Of a stretch of 64,000 nucleotides of DNA, positions 31,101-42,902 are shown piece after piece. The translations under genes were made by a program, and so were the position numbers. This DNA is from Quillaja saponaria (lineage: Eukaryota > Streptophyta > Magnoliopsida > Fabales > Quillajaceae), in NCBI GenBank assembly GCA_029379385.1, contig CM055613.1, forward strand, positions 10,992,001 through 11,056,000, in the 5' to 3' direction. Each line of letters begins with the position of its first letter. The first letter of the stretch is position 1. The notes beneath the pieces are model-generated. The model saw only the letters and a list, made by a program, of their open reading frames with translations, did no database searches and was not told the origin of the DNA.

Positions 31101-32506
31101 TGTTAGAATCTTAAAGCCGAAAACCTAAATTGGTAATCCTGCAACAAGACTACAGAGAGAAAGAGGGAGAGAGAGAAAGGGGGAGAGAGAATATCTAGCC
31201 TTGCTAGCCAATTTCATTAACAAATCATAGAATGATCCTCTCGAACAATATAGCTAATATAGACAACATAAAATAATGAAATGCCTAAACTAACCCTGTT
31301 TTCAATTTGACCCATAACAATCGCTCTTTCTTCAGTAGAGACACCATCAGAGAACTTTTTGGAGAAGGTTCATGCATTGGAATAGCTAAAAGATAGTTCT
31401 TATAACAAGAATGATTCATAAAAGTTTCGATCTTTAGTAGTGATTCTTTGTTGTTGATGTAATCCTTGAAGATGATCATCTCTTAATTTCCGTCTTTGAA
31501 TATAATTTTTGAGTCTTCCTCTTTGCAACTTGAGAACATCCTTTGATCTTCATGTCTCACAGCAACCATCCAAAGCATTATAGCTTGAAACCTAGTATTA
31601 GATGACCTGTTATCATACCAGTCCTTGCCTACCAATTGTTTCTATTGCATATGAGTTTTTCCAAAGAATTGTAGTAATTCTTGCTCACAAAGACCTCTGT
31701 CCAGCTTCATCTCAATCAATTTTGCAATGTCACCTAAGGATGTACAGGGACCCAAATTTTGCAACTTACTGAATTGATAACCCACTTGAATTTCTTGTTC
31801 ATGGTTGTAATCATTTGGACTGAGAAATTCTTGCAAGATTGTTTCTTCCTTTGGAGTTCTTGGAGGAGTCACAATTTTGATTTCGACCACCACTGCCATT
31901 AGAGTTGGAGGTTGAGGAAACATGTGGAAATTTAGGTGATCCACAGTGAAATTAAGCAGATCAGACTCCTTTTATTTCAAGATTCCATCATCCCTTTCAT
32001 TTGTATAGGTTAACAGATTTGCCAGAACAGAATTTTGATTTCCTTTCACGATGGGTTTTATGAAGCTCATAAATTTCTCATGGGCTACCTGCAGCTTTCC
32101 TTTAGGCCTAGGGCCAAAAACCTCCATCATTGTAGCAGTGAGTGAAGCAATGGCCACCATTAAAGCTTGGAGTTTTGAATCCCTACTAGCTATGAACTCT
32201 TGAATTCTTGTGAATCTTGATTCCATAGTCTCTATCCTCGATACCAAAACAGAGAACTTGTGATCGATGTTGTCTATATTTTCATTCACCAATTGTGCCA
32301 GGAACAGATTCTGATTCCACTGTTAAAGCCTAAAACCTAAATTAGTAATCCTGCAACAAGACTACAGAGAGAAAGAGGGAGAGAGAGAAAATCTAGCCTT
32401 GCTAGCCAATTTCATTAACAAGTCATAGAATGATCCTCTCGAACAATATAACTACTATAGACAACAGAAAATAATGAAATGCCTAAGCTAACCCTGCCCT
32501 AGCCCA
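31101..32506 (-). mobile_element. Non-autonomous LTR retrotransposon with gag-like frames
   Basis: Two direct repeats, 31101-31319 and 32321 to about 32506, share 'tgcaacaagactacagagag', a GA-rich run and 'gaatgatcctctcgaacaat'. Read on the minus strand the right copy is the 5' LTR: it is followed by tggaatcagaatctg (rc of about 32305-32319), a degenerate Met-tRNA primer site. The left copy is preceded by a purine tract (rc of about 31321-31340). Between them are two minus-strand frames, 31972-32292 (106 aa, coiled-coil-like, with MESRFTRIQEF) and 31642-31944 (100 aa). They look like the start of a gag polyprotein. There is no protease, RT or integrase. The outer end of the right LTR does not match the left one beyond 'aaccctg' and I found no target duplication, so that boundary may be damaged. 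Confidence 0.65.
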
Positions 32507-32539
32507 GGGGCGGCGGCTTCATCATCGCAGGGATTCTGG

Positions 32540-33389
32540 TGATGGGAGCCAAATCTGGAATTTGGGATTTTCCCTAGAAACTAACACTATGCTAAGACTA
32601 TAATAAGTGAAAAGAGAGAAAACTATTCATTCATCATATTCGTCTCTTTTTTTACAATGTATTTTGATTATATTTAAGTTACTGAATTGAATAATTAACA
32701 GCTGTCATAACAGCTGGCCTTAACAGCTAGCCCTACGAAACCAACATATTTTCTTCTTATCCAAACGGTACCTCCCTATCCAACTTTACTCCTTCCCCAT
32801 TGCTCACAAACGACATCGTTCCAATTGGGAGTGTAACAATTCACCTCTCTTGGAAAACACCCTTGTCCTCAAGGGTGTAAAAGTCCTGCAGATCTGCTAT
32901 GCTAATAGCATACACCTTAGTTTTTCTGAGCTCATCCACCATTTGATTCATCATTTTATCCATTTTCTGATTATAAGCTCTCATCTCTTCATGAATTCTT
33001 TCAAATCTGGCATCTAACTGTTGAAATCCAGTATAAGCTTGCTGATTTCTTGTATCTCCCATTTGATCGGAAGCAAGTTTTGATAACAAATGATAGGACC
33101 CAAATCTGAAATTTGGGACTTTTCCTTGAAACTAACACTATGCTAAGACTATACTAAGTGAAAAGAGAGAAAACTATTCATTCATCATATTCATCTCTTT
33201 TTTTACAATGTATTTTGATTGCAGTTAACTTACTGAATTGAAGAATTAACAGCTGTCATAACAGCTGGCCCTAACAGCTAGCCCTACCAAAACAACAGAT
33301 TTCCTTCTTCTCCAAACGGTACCTCCCTATCTAACTTCACTCCTTCCCCATTGCTCACAAACGACATCGTTCCAAATGGGAGTGTAACA
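32540..33389 (-). mobile_element. Complete TRIM-size LTR element in the GRV2 5' leader
   Basis: Two 299-bp LTRs, 32540-32838 and 33091-33389, are highly similar and bounded TG...CA. A perfect 5-bp target duplication, tctgg, lies at 32535-32539 and 33390-33394. The interior is only 252 bp. On the minus strand a degenerate Met-tRNA-type primer site (rc of 33078-33090) abuts the right LTR and a purine tract, aagagaggtgaat, abuts the left LTR. The interior encodes an 82-residue minus-strand frame (32841-33089) with a gag-like coiled coil. Its end, TLEDKGVFQER, may recall the C terminus of Ty3-type pol; that would fit a deletion derivative, but this is tentative. The total of 850 bp fits a TRIM. 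It lies about 130 bp upstream of the GRV2-remnant ATG. Confidence 0.9.
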
Positions 33390-33517
33390 TCTGGTTCTTT
33401 CTCCGGCCTAACAATGCACCTCGTACTCACACCTTTGCTTGTCTTCCACATGTTGACTCTGTAACCCGGTACGCGTCGGATCTTAATCGTCCTTCACAAT
33501 CAGGACCATCTTCTGCA

Positions 33518-33932
33518 ATGGAGAACACAAAGAATTCGGCTTCCAATTCTGCCCCTTTACCTATTGAAGAGCCTGAGTACTTGGCCCGTTATATAGTGGT
33601 CAAGCACTCGTGGTGGGGAAGGTACAGTAGGATTCTATGTATATCAAGTGTTGCTATTATTACTTTGGATCCGTCTACACTTTCTGTAACGAATTCGTAC
33701 GATGTTGGAAATGATTTCGAGGGTGCGACACCGATTATTGGACGTGATGATAATTCTCATGAGTTCAGTCCAAGTGTGCGGACTGATGGCCGTGGAAAAT
33801 TTAAAGTTCTCATCGAGATACGGGGCGAGCATTTTGATCGAGTAGCATAGAATAAGGTGGAATAGGCCGGGAGTGGTAGCTGAGTTCCCGGTGCTTCATC
33901 TTAGGTGACGTACCTCTGACTGGGTTCCTTTC
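33518..33932 (+). pseudogene. GRV2: GRV2 pseudogene, exon 1
   Basis: Starts MENTKNSASNSAPLP and enters the conserved segment EEPEYLARYIVVKHSWWGRY. After VRTDGRGKFK the reading frame shifts by lost bases. The remaining exon DNA still encodes the expected peptide in another frame (with AEFPVLHL), interrupted by TAG and TGA, and ends at an intact gtaagt donor (33933). Confidence 0.85.
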
Positions 33933-35905
33933 GTAAGTTACTCTACTCTCTTTAAAGTTTAAATGCTCCGATATCTAATGCACAGAGATAACTTATTGCC
34001 TTAAGCTGAAGTAAGAAGTAGGTTTCTATATATGGGCTTAGTGGGCTAAGCGGGTATCGTTAACCATGAAATTTATTTGGCTTGTAGGTTATAGGACTAA
34101 TGCTTCAGTAATATATGACATCTCTTGGTTTAAGGAAATAGTAAGATTTGATGAGAGGGATAGGTTTAAGGTTTTGTTGGAGAGAAAAATTTAAATCTTA
34201 TAGTATGATATATAAACAATTTGGTATGTCTTGGAGGTACTTTCCTGTACTTTCAGCTAGGAAGCATGGATACGTGCATATGGTAGAAGTATCCGTGTCA
34301 GATACTTATCCAAAAAGGAATATTCTTTTTTTAAACTTTGGATTTTGGATACGGCTTGGTAAAACTCAAACACTACTTGGTAACGCTAACCTGATTTTGT
34401 TTGAATAATTACTTTCTGAATTTTGAGCTTGAATCCATTAATATAACATTGCTGATTCTTCTTCTTCCATTCAAACTGGATTTCAAGTCTATTAGCTTAC
34501 TTACTAGCGTGTACAAGATTTTGATAAAAGTCTTATCTAATAGGTTGTGTGGGGTCCTGGGGAGCACAATATCTAATTGCCAGTGTGCCTAGTTTTTATG
34601 TTATGGTTAATGGGAAACCATGTTTTTTGTTCTCTAGTCTTTTTTTGCTTGTAACGGATGTTTTAGCAGATGATTTCTAGAGGGGTTGAACAGGGTGTAG
34701 TTAAGGGCATGAAGGTTGGTTTTGAAGGGGTGATGGTTTCTTACCTTCAGTTTGCTGATTATACAATTTGCTTTCTGAGGAAGACATAGATTGTTTTTTA
34801 ACATATATCTGGGTTTAGGGTTAACTTAGCTAAATGTAGTATAACTGGCAAATTAGGATAGCAGCTCATTAGGTGTTTACTCCATTCAAGATTTTCCTTT
34901 AACTTATTTAGGGTACCCCTAGGTGGCAATCCTTGTTGTATTTCCTTTTAGGATCTTGTTGTTTGTAAGGTATTTAAATGGTTAGATGGGTGGAAGGGTG
35001 CTTACGTTTCTTTTGGGGGTGGAATTACTCTTTTTAGCTCTTATCTTTCCAATTTATTGCCCCTCTCTATTTAAGATTTCGGAAAAAGGTGGCTATACTT
35101 TAGAGCAATTTATGCTGGATTTTCTATGGTTGGTAGATTGTGAGAGTAAGAGAGATCATTTAGTTAACTGGGATATTTGTTGTAAGTCTAAATCAAAAGG
35201 TGGTTTGGGTATTGCTAAGTTGGTGTCCAAAAACATTGCTTTTTTGGGAAGATGATTATAGCATTTTTCTTAAGAACCTGATTCACTTTGGCACATGGTG
35301 ATTAATAACAAGTTTGACCTCCATTGGAATGGGTGGGGTGCCAAAACTTGTATAAGTATTTCTCATGCTAGCCCTTGAAAGTTCATCTCATAGGTATCTC
35401 CCTTATTTTCTCCTCTACTTAATTTTAAAGTTGGTAGTGGTACTCGTATTTATTTTTGGGAGGATGTTTGTATAGGAAATGAGTTTTTTGCTGTGAGTTA
35501 TCCTAGATTTATCGTCTATCAACTCTCCATTTTGCTTTAATTTCTACTTTTTATGTTTTGGAAGGTGGTGATGTTGCATGGAGTTGTAACTTTAAAAGAG
35601 GTCTAAATGAAAGGAAAGTTTATGATTTTACTAATTTGTTGGACATTTTTTTCACTACTTGCTTCCAGGGAACTAAAAGTTGTTTCGATAAACCCAGAAA
35701 CGGAAACGATTTGAGAAACAGTAAAGAAATGACATAGAAACACTAATTTTTGTAAAAACGGATAGAAAAATATAATAAAACTCATATTATAATAATTGTA
35801 GGTATCCAACATTATTAATTTGGTACATAAAATACTATTAAATAAATAACAAAGTAAAATTCTAAATATAGACATACAAATTGAAGAAAAATATCATATT
35901 AGAAT

Positions 35906-38900
35906 CAATGTTGTCAAGATCGTGCTTCGAAACGTAAGATTGTACGATCTGAAGCCAGCACTCCGAGTTATCACGGCAGCAAGATTGGTGTCTTCAAAAC
36001 ATGGAAGCAAGATCGTGAAATCGCAAGTTTGTGGCGAGTTTGAACAATTCTGCAGAAAGCCACATGGATCAAATTTTTAATTGGGCTTCAGAAACCCGAA
36101 TCAATTTGAAGGTAAGATGGGTATTTTGGAATTTAACCCTTTTCTTTTGTCGAACCCTTGATGCTTAGAAGGCAGAAGGCAGACCGCATACCTTTTCCTC
36201 CTCCCATCTTCATCTCTCGAAGCAAGAAGATCAGCCAGAACTCACAGATCGAAGCTGTGAAGCAATACTGGTAGCTAAACTTGCAATTAGAGTGTGATTT
36301 GGCTTTCTATTTGCCTTTGCAGAGCAAGAAAAGAGTGGGCTCGACCTGCAAGTGGAGTTTCAGACTTCCAATTTTAACGAGGAAGAAGGTATTTTTTTTT
36401 TTTGGCTAATGGGGATTATCATGTAAATATGTAATAATATTGAAAAAAAAAAAAAAAACAATTTGTGTAATATGTAAATGAAATGTACGGTGTACATTTA
36501 CATATTTAGTGTATTATTAGATATGTATAATGTATTAATGATTATTTCATCCTTTAAATTACTTTCTAGCTAATTGGGGATTATCCTGGTAATAATATTG
36601 AATATATATATTTGTATAAAATGTAAATGTAATGTACCATTTGACATATACAATGTATTAGAATTTATATATGTTTTAGATGCTTATATCATCTAATTGG
36701 TCATTTTCACTTCTTAATCAAAATGTTATTTTATCATTATCATGTATATTGCTATTAAATTGGAATCATTATTTCAGAAAGTGCCCTTCTTAAATGTCTA
36801 GCAGCTTTGCATAACACATATGGTTATATCATCTAATTCATCCATTGAATTTAGCAATTATATCAAGCATTCTTTCCAAAAAAAAAAAAAAAAAATTTAA
36901 AAACATCTACACATATGGTTATATCATAATATTGTTGACTTGTTATATTGTGGTGGCTGCATATAGTTTGTGCTCCCTTATCCCAACTCAAGCTTATGTT
37001 CTCATGGTTTGGAACTTTGGATGTTTGTTTTTGTTTTTGTTGTTCTTTATTTCTTTTTAATTTTGATTTGTTGGATAAAAATTATTTATTACTTGGTTGC
37101 TAATTTGATGATGGTGCATTTGATTTGTTGATGACTTCTTGTTTTAAAGGAAAATGCCTCCTTCTGGTTCTGCTAAGAGTAGAAAAAATGTTCCAGGAAG
37201 TAGAACTGATGTGGGTTGGGAATATGGTATCCCAGTTAAAGGGAACAAGAGAAAAATGCAATGCAAATATTGCTCAAAGATTGTAACAGGTGGAATTTTT
37301 AGGTTCAAGCACCATCTTGCAAGCACGAGAGAAGATACAATGACATGTGTAAGTGTTCCTGATGATGTGAAAAATAAAATGAGAGTTGTCTTGGATAAAT
37401 TAGAAGTGAAAAAAATGAAGAAAAAGAGAATTTTAGAAGATAGTGAAGGTGATAATATGGAAAAGGTAGAAATTGTGCGAACAAGTAAAGGGAAAAGGGA
37501 AAGAAGTTAAGAGATATTTTATGCAAAATTCTAGTGGGCTTGGAAGCAACAAAACACAAACAACAATGAATCAATGGGTCAAAAAAGATTTGCGAGAAGA
37601 AGCATGTTCGAAGATAGTTCAATTTTTCTACACAAGTGCTATCCCTTAAATTATGTGAAAAATCTTAAATTTGCTGAAATGTTAGAAGCAATTGGGAGGT
37701 ATGATTATAGGCTCAAAGGTTCCTCTTATCATGAATTGAGGGAAAAATTCTTTAAGATAAAAGTAAGTAAAACCATGGATCTTCTTGAGGAGTACAAACT
37801 AGAATGGAAAAAAAGAAGAATGTTCTCTAATGTTTGAAAGATGGACGGATAGGAAACGACGTTCTATATGCAATTTCTTAGTTAATAGTCCGAAAGGGGC
37901 TATATTTTTATCATCTATGGATACATCAGACTTCTCTAAAACTTCTGTCAAAGTTTTTGAGATGTTAGATGATGTTGTAGAGAAAATTGGGGAGCAGAAT
38001 GTGGTGCAGGTGATTAATGATAATGCAGCAAACTACAAAGTAGCTTGTGAAATGTTGATGGAAAAAAGAAAGAGCTTATATTGGACACCATGTGCAGCAC
38101 ACTGCATTGATTTGATATTAGAGGATTTTGCAAAAAAATTGAAAATGCATTCTCTGATCATTGAAAAAGGAAAGAGAATTACAACATATATTTATGAAAG
38201 AAACATGCTCATTGCTATGTTGAGGAGTTTCACCAAAGGGAGAGATTTAATTAGACTAGCTGCGACACGATTTGCTACTTCATACTTGACTTTAGGGTGT
38301 CTTCTTGAATTAAAAGCAGCATTGATGAGAATATTTTCTTCTTAAAAGTGGAAAGCAAGCAATTTTTCATACACAAAAAAAGGAAAGAAAGTTGCAAGCA
38401 CTATTCTAAACAATGACTTTTGGAAGAAAGTTGTTGAATGTTTTAAGGTTGCTAATCCTCTTATCAAGGTGCTAAGGTTAGTGGATTCAGAAAGAAAACC
38501 GGCTATGGGATTTATTTACGAATAAATGGACTGTGCAAAAGAAAAAATACAATTGAATTTTGGCAATGTTAAAAAGAGGTTAGCTTTTGTTTCTTTAAAC
38601 TAGTAAGTAGTAACTTCATATATTTTCATATTATTTTTTGTATTAACTAATCCTAAATTTCTAATTAACCTTTATAGGTATGAGCCTATTTGGAGCATTA
38701 TTGATGGGAGATGGGAGATGGGAGATGCAGCTTCATAGGCCTTTGCGTGCTGCAGCTTATTACTTAAATACTCAATATCATTATAGTCCTAACTTCAAAG
38801 CTGATTATGAAGTTAAACGTGGACTTTATGGTTGCTTGGAGAGATTGGTTCGAGATTCAAATGAGAGGAATACAATTAATTTGCAACTTGAAGAGTTCAA

Positions 38901-40087
38901 AAATGCTAGAGGATTATTTGGAATCTCAGCTGCAAAGGCAATGAGGGAGGAAAAAACTCCAGCTGAATCGTGAGATTCTTATGGAGACGAATGCCCTGAG
39001 TTACAAAGGTTTGCCATTCGAATCTTAAGCCTGACTTGTAGTTCTTCTGGATGTGAACGTAATTGGAGCGCATTTGAGATGGTAAATATAAGTTGATAGT
39101 ATCTATTATTTTGTTTTTATAATTTTTGTTTCTAGTATTGATCTCTTATAAATAATTTACTACTTTTTTAGGTGCATAGAAAGAAAAGGAACCGTTTGCA
39201 TCAAAAGAAAAGAAAATGAATGACTTAGTTTTTGTCATGTACAATTGCAAGTTGAATGAAAGGCAAAACAAAAATTATTTGGGTCCGAGCTTGAAATTGG
39301 ATGATTTCTCCTTAGATGATGAATGGATAACTCCAAAATAAGATCTTGTAGATTCTTCATCAAATGAATGGCTAAGTGTTCTTGATGGTTCTTCTAATGG
39401 CAATGATGATATGATTGATTTAGATGCTCAATTAGATGAAGATGAAGTGCAAGTGATGCAAGATGAAGCTGAAGATGGAGAGGATGATGTTGGTGTTGTA
39501 GGTGGTGAAGTTGATGAAGTCATGAGCGTTGATAGTGATGAAGGTGGAAATCCCATTGACAATGAAGATGGTAATGATGACAATGACAATAGTGATGATG
39601 ATGTTGGAAATGGAGATGATGATGGATGGAGAAAGCGATGGTGATGAATAAGATAATTGTGATGTTTATGAAGAAGGGACTAATTTTGGTTTAGACTAAA
39701 TTATGCAAATTGGATTTTAATTTTGTGGTATTAAGAATCTTTGAATGGATATTTTGTTTATGAACTTATGTTTGGATTACATGTTTATGAAATTAATGTT
39801 ATAAATTTGATGTTTGTATTGGATGTTTTATGTTTGTACTTTATTTTTTCTTATTGATGAAATTGGTGAATATTTTGCTTTAGGAAAAAATATAGTTGGA
39901 GCTTTATACAAATTGTGCTTGTTTATAACAAAATACACATATTTACAATAAATTATGTACATAGATATATACTTTAATAACTATTTTACAAAATTTGTAA
40001 GATCTTCCGATTTTACCGATTCGATCTTACGAGTCGATCTCGCTCCCCTCAACGATCCTGCTTAATATCTCGATCTTGACAACCTTG
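35906..40087 (+). mobile_element. hAT transposon, copy 1 (degenerate transposase)
   Basis: A 4.2-kb element with about 17-bp terminal inverted repeats: caatgttgtcaagatcg on the left and cgatcttgacaaccttg on the right. An 8-bp duplication with one mismatch flanks it (attagaat 35898-35905, attacaat 40088-40095). Coding pieces on + are: 37154-37510, a BED-type zinc finger with CKYCSKI and FKHHL; 37574-37837 and 37830-38345, the DUF659/RNase H-like core including VINDNAANYK and TPCAAHCIDLIL; 38680-38973, then the C-terminal hAT dimerisation region (CERNWSAF near 39060). An acidic Asp/Glu-rich tail follows at 39411-39644. A frameshift near 37500 relative to copy 2 and other breaks show the transposase is dead. 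Subterminal DNA has a tandem duplication around 36400-36680. Confidence 0.9.
37154..39644 (+). pseudogene. hAT transposase remnant (copy 1)
   Basis: Broken gene for a BED-finger hAT transposase. Frames 37154-37510, 37574-37837, 37830-38345, 38680-38973 and 39411-39644 lie in different phases. Some gaps are introns: gt...ag borders bracket about 38607-38677 and 39080-39170. Others are frameshifts. The family normally has about 600-800 residues with BED, DUF659 and hAT C-terminal dimerisation domains, all detectable here. The Asp/Glu-rich tail with about 30 acidic residues is an unusual extension shared with copy 2. Confidence 0.8.
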
Positions 40088-41180
40088 ATTACAATCACAT
40101 CCAACTAACAGTGGAGTGGCTAACAGGTACTCAACCCATATTTAATGAATTTTTTTAATTTGAAATAATATATATATGTTCTGAAATTTTAATATTAACC
40201 ATCACTAAGTTAAACTAAATTAATACAAAATATTTGTATAAAAATAATAATAATAAATAAATAAAAGACCAAGAAAACTAACATGGGTGAAATCCTAAAA
40301 AGAATTATCATCTCTCAATTATATCATTTGAATATATATCAAATAAGATTAAACAAAAACAATTGAAATCCTAAAATATGAAGAGAACTAGAGCCAAAAC
40401 TTTAGGCTTTTAAATTATGAAAATGCCCTTTTTATGTTGACTCGTTTCTTTAGAAAACGATGGAAATGTCCCCGTTTTGTGTGAAAATGTCTATCTTTTG
40501 TGTTAAAATGGTGGTTGCGTTTCTGTAAATGAGCTTCGTTTTGGGTAGTGTAGAAATGGAAACGTTTCGCATGTTTCGACATGAATTTTTAAACTTTGCT
40601 CACTTCCCTAGCATACCTAATAGGCGCATTTGGTCTCTTGATTTTTTTAGGTCTTTTTCATCTAAATCTTTTTATAGCTTTCTTGTTCGGGGTCCAGATT
40701 CTCTCATTCCCACTCTATAATTTTCTTTGGTGTAAGCTATTTGACATTTTTGGCATTTCTTGGGTTTGTTTGGGCTTTTTACTTGAGTTTTTGATGACTA
40801 ATTATCACAGTTTTAGAGAGAAAAAGGAGATAAAGTGTTTGTGGAGATGTGCTGTCTTTGCGGTGATTTGGGAGGTTTGGTTGGAACATAAAAGACTTTC
40901 CATGATTGTTGTCTTCCGTGGCATTTTCTTTGGGATAAGATTGTCTTTTTCCCTTCTCTTTGTTGTTCTGCTTTAGCTGCTTTTCAGGGTGTATTTTAGT
41001 AGATGTACAACGTGATTAGCGAGCATTATTGTTTTAAGCTTGTATTTTTATTTATTATTCCTGTTTATGTTTAAGAGGACTTCTTGTCCTCTCTTGTACT
41101 TCCTTCTCTTCTATAAAAAAAATTATTTGTAGTATGATGATGCTAATCTTTTACGCATAAACAACTGGTGACTGATACAG

Positions 41181-41414
41181 AAATTGAAAGTCACTTATGT
41201 TGCTGTGGAGCTAATTGAGCTGAAATCTGGAGATCTTCATTGGTGCTTGGATTTTAGAGACATGGACTCGCCTGCCATTGTTCTTCTTTCTGATATGCAT
41301 GGAAAGAAAAGTATTGATGGTGGTGGTTTTGTTCTTTGCCCTTTATACGGAAGAAAATCTAAAACTTTTCAAGCTGCTTCCGGGACCACAAATTCCGCTA
41401 TCATCTCAAATTTG
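41181..41414 (+). pseudogene. GRV2: GRV2 pseudogene, exon 2
   Basis: Reads KLKVTYVAVELIELKSGDLH and continues WCLDFRDMDSPAIVLLSDMH and FVLCPLYGRKSK, with no stop inside the exon. Its acceptor (gatacag) and donor (ggtttgt) are intact. It joins in phase to the end of exon 1 (VPF|KLK). Between them lie about 7.2 kb of inserted elements. Confidence 0.85.
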
Positions 41415-42054
41415 GTTTGTCTGGCTTTCTTGACTTATGTAATTCATAATCATAAGATTTTTTTTGTTTGCAACTTATAAAAGGAATAAGATATTTTTTG
41501 CCATTTAGTGTGCAGTTGCCTTGTCGGCTGAAATGACTTGAAATTGAATAACATGAAGCGAAAGAGGGGGTTGGAGCAGAAGAAACCCCATTTGGGGGGT
41601 CGTCTGTAACAAGGTTTCGATCAGCTGCTCATGGAACTCTAAATGTTCCAAGATTGAGCTTGGGAGTTGGCCCAAAAGGAGGACTTGGGGAGCATGGTGA
41701 TGCTGTATCTCGTCAACTCATTCTTACAAAGGTTTCACTTGTTGAAAGGCATCGCAAGAACTATGAAGTAAGTGATGGCTCTTAGGTAATGCATGCATAA
41801 AAATATTTCCATGAACAAGGATTGCGTTTTGAAGTATAGTTATTGTATTTATCATATGGTTTGGGCATATATATATATATATATATACACAAACATTCAT
41901 GTATACAGTGTCATGTTTGGATTACATGCTTTTTATATGGAAGTCTGTTGTTTACAGAATATTGTGCATATGTGGGATGAAGTCTCTTGACAATCGTAAA
42001 TCACTAGAAGCAAGAATACCTTGATATATGTTGTCAAAGTTTAAGCTGTTAAGC

Positions 42055-42262
42055 GGCGCCCTAGGAATGGGTTATAATTTCTTACGTTCCCCACACGCGC
42101 AAGACCATTGGGCTTGTCAGCATGGAGAATGCACAGGTCCCTCTCATACATTATGCACAAATTGTAATTATATTTTTTTAAAATGGGTGGCAGCAATGTT
42201 TGAGCTCTTGACTACCTGGTAGTAGAGGCTCTGAGGCCCTAGGAATGGGTTATAATCTCTTA
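42055..42262. repeat. Direct repeat flanking a possible SINE-like insert in a GRV2 intron
   Basis: The string ccctaggaatgggttataat occurs at about 42058 and 42238, each followed by (t/c)tcttac. The enclosed roughly 170 bp contains gagctcttgactacctgg, which on the minus strand weakly resembles a degraded tRNA-type B box. This could be an old tRNA-derived SINE or part of a retrotransposon end; I cannot decide. Confidence 0.4.
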
Positions 42263-42902
42263 CATATGTAATAAAATGAACTTAGCAGGAAAAAATTACG
42301 GTAATTTCTAACCATTTTTTATAAGGTTTTCTGCATAATCTGACATGAGAAAGCTGTAAACTAATCTTAAGTATGTATCTGTTGATTCTTTTTATGTATT
42401 TAACACTCTCTGAGCTGGTAAAGTTTCACTGGAGTTATCATTATCAAATGTTGAGAATTGTCACTTGATGTGTGCAGGTGTTATTGTTCGTCCCTTATCA
42501 ACTGCAAGTGCTCTTGTTCGATTTGCTGAAGAGCCCCGGATGTTCGCAATTGAATTCAGTGATGGGTGCCCCATCCATGTGAGCATTTTATATTTATTAT
42601 GATTCTTATTACTGCAAATATAGCTTCTGATGCTTAGGGCATGAAATTGTAGGTTTATGCAAGCACATCTTGTGATAGGTTAGTTGCTGCAGTTTGGGAT
42701 TTGTTGCAAACAGAAGTAGGTAGATGCGTTTTCTATTTTTTAAGAATTGTTTAGTTCCTGTAATAGCACAGCGAAACATGTAGATTTATATCCTAACATT
42801 GAGCATGATTACTGTTGAGCCTGTGCATGCAATTAGAGGCAGTATAAATCTCATGCTGTGTTCAATGTGGTATAGTTGACTTCCTGGTTTAATTTTTCCC
42901 AG

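Larger units (their letters stand above)
35675..40590. mobile_element. Possible extra terminal-inverted-repeat element around the hAT copy
   Basis: LINE coding sequence stops near 35670 and resumes near 40590, but the hAT element accounts for only 35906-40087. The remaining flanks (about 35675-35897 and 40096-40590) begin and end with imperfect inverted motifs built on tttcga...gaaacg (35681-35708 against the reverse complement of about 40550-40580). This may be another DNA transposon that landed in the LINE before the hAT. Boundaries and target duplication are not established. Confidence 0.35.
34201..41138 (+). mobile_element. 5'-truncated LINE (L1-type non-LTR retrotransposon), interrupted
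   Basis: Degenerate reverse-transcriptase and C-terminal coding sequence in the GRV2 intron. About 34480-34590 reads LLTSVYKILIKVLSNRL, as in plant L1 RT. Around 34730-34770 is SYLQFADYTI, where the active-site FADD has become FADY. Then come 34970-35260 (with DHLVNWDICCKSKSKGGLGI) and the zinc-knuckle-proximal tail at 40580-40980 (LWRCAVFAVIWEVWLEH). Stops and shifts are frequent. The 3' end is a short A-run at 41113-41122. The 9-base tagtatgat occurs at 34201-34209 and again at 41130-41138 and may be the target duplication, which would put the 5' truncation near 34210. The hAT element 35906-40087 splits it. Confidence 0.75.
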
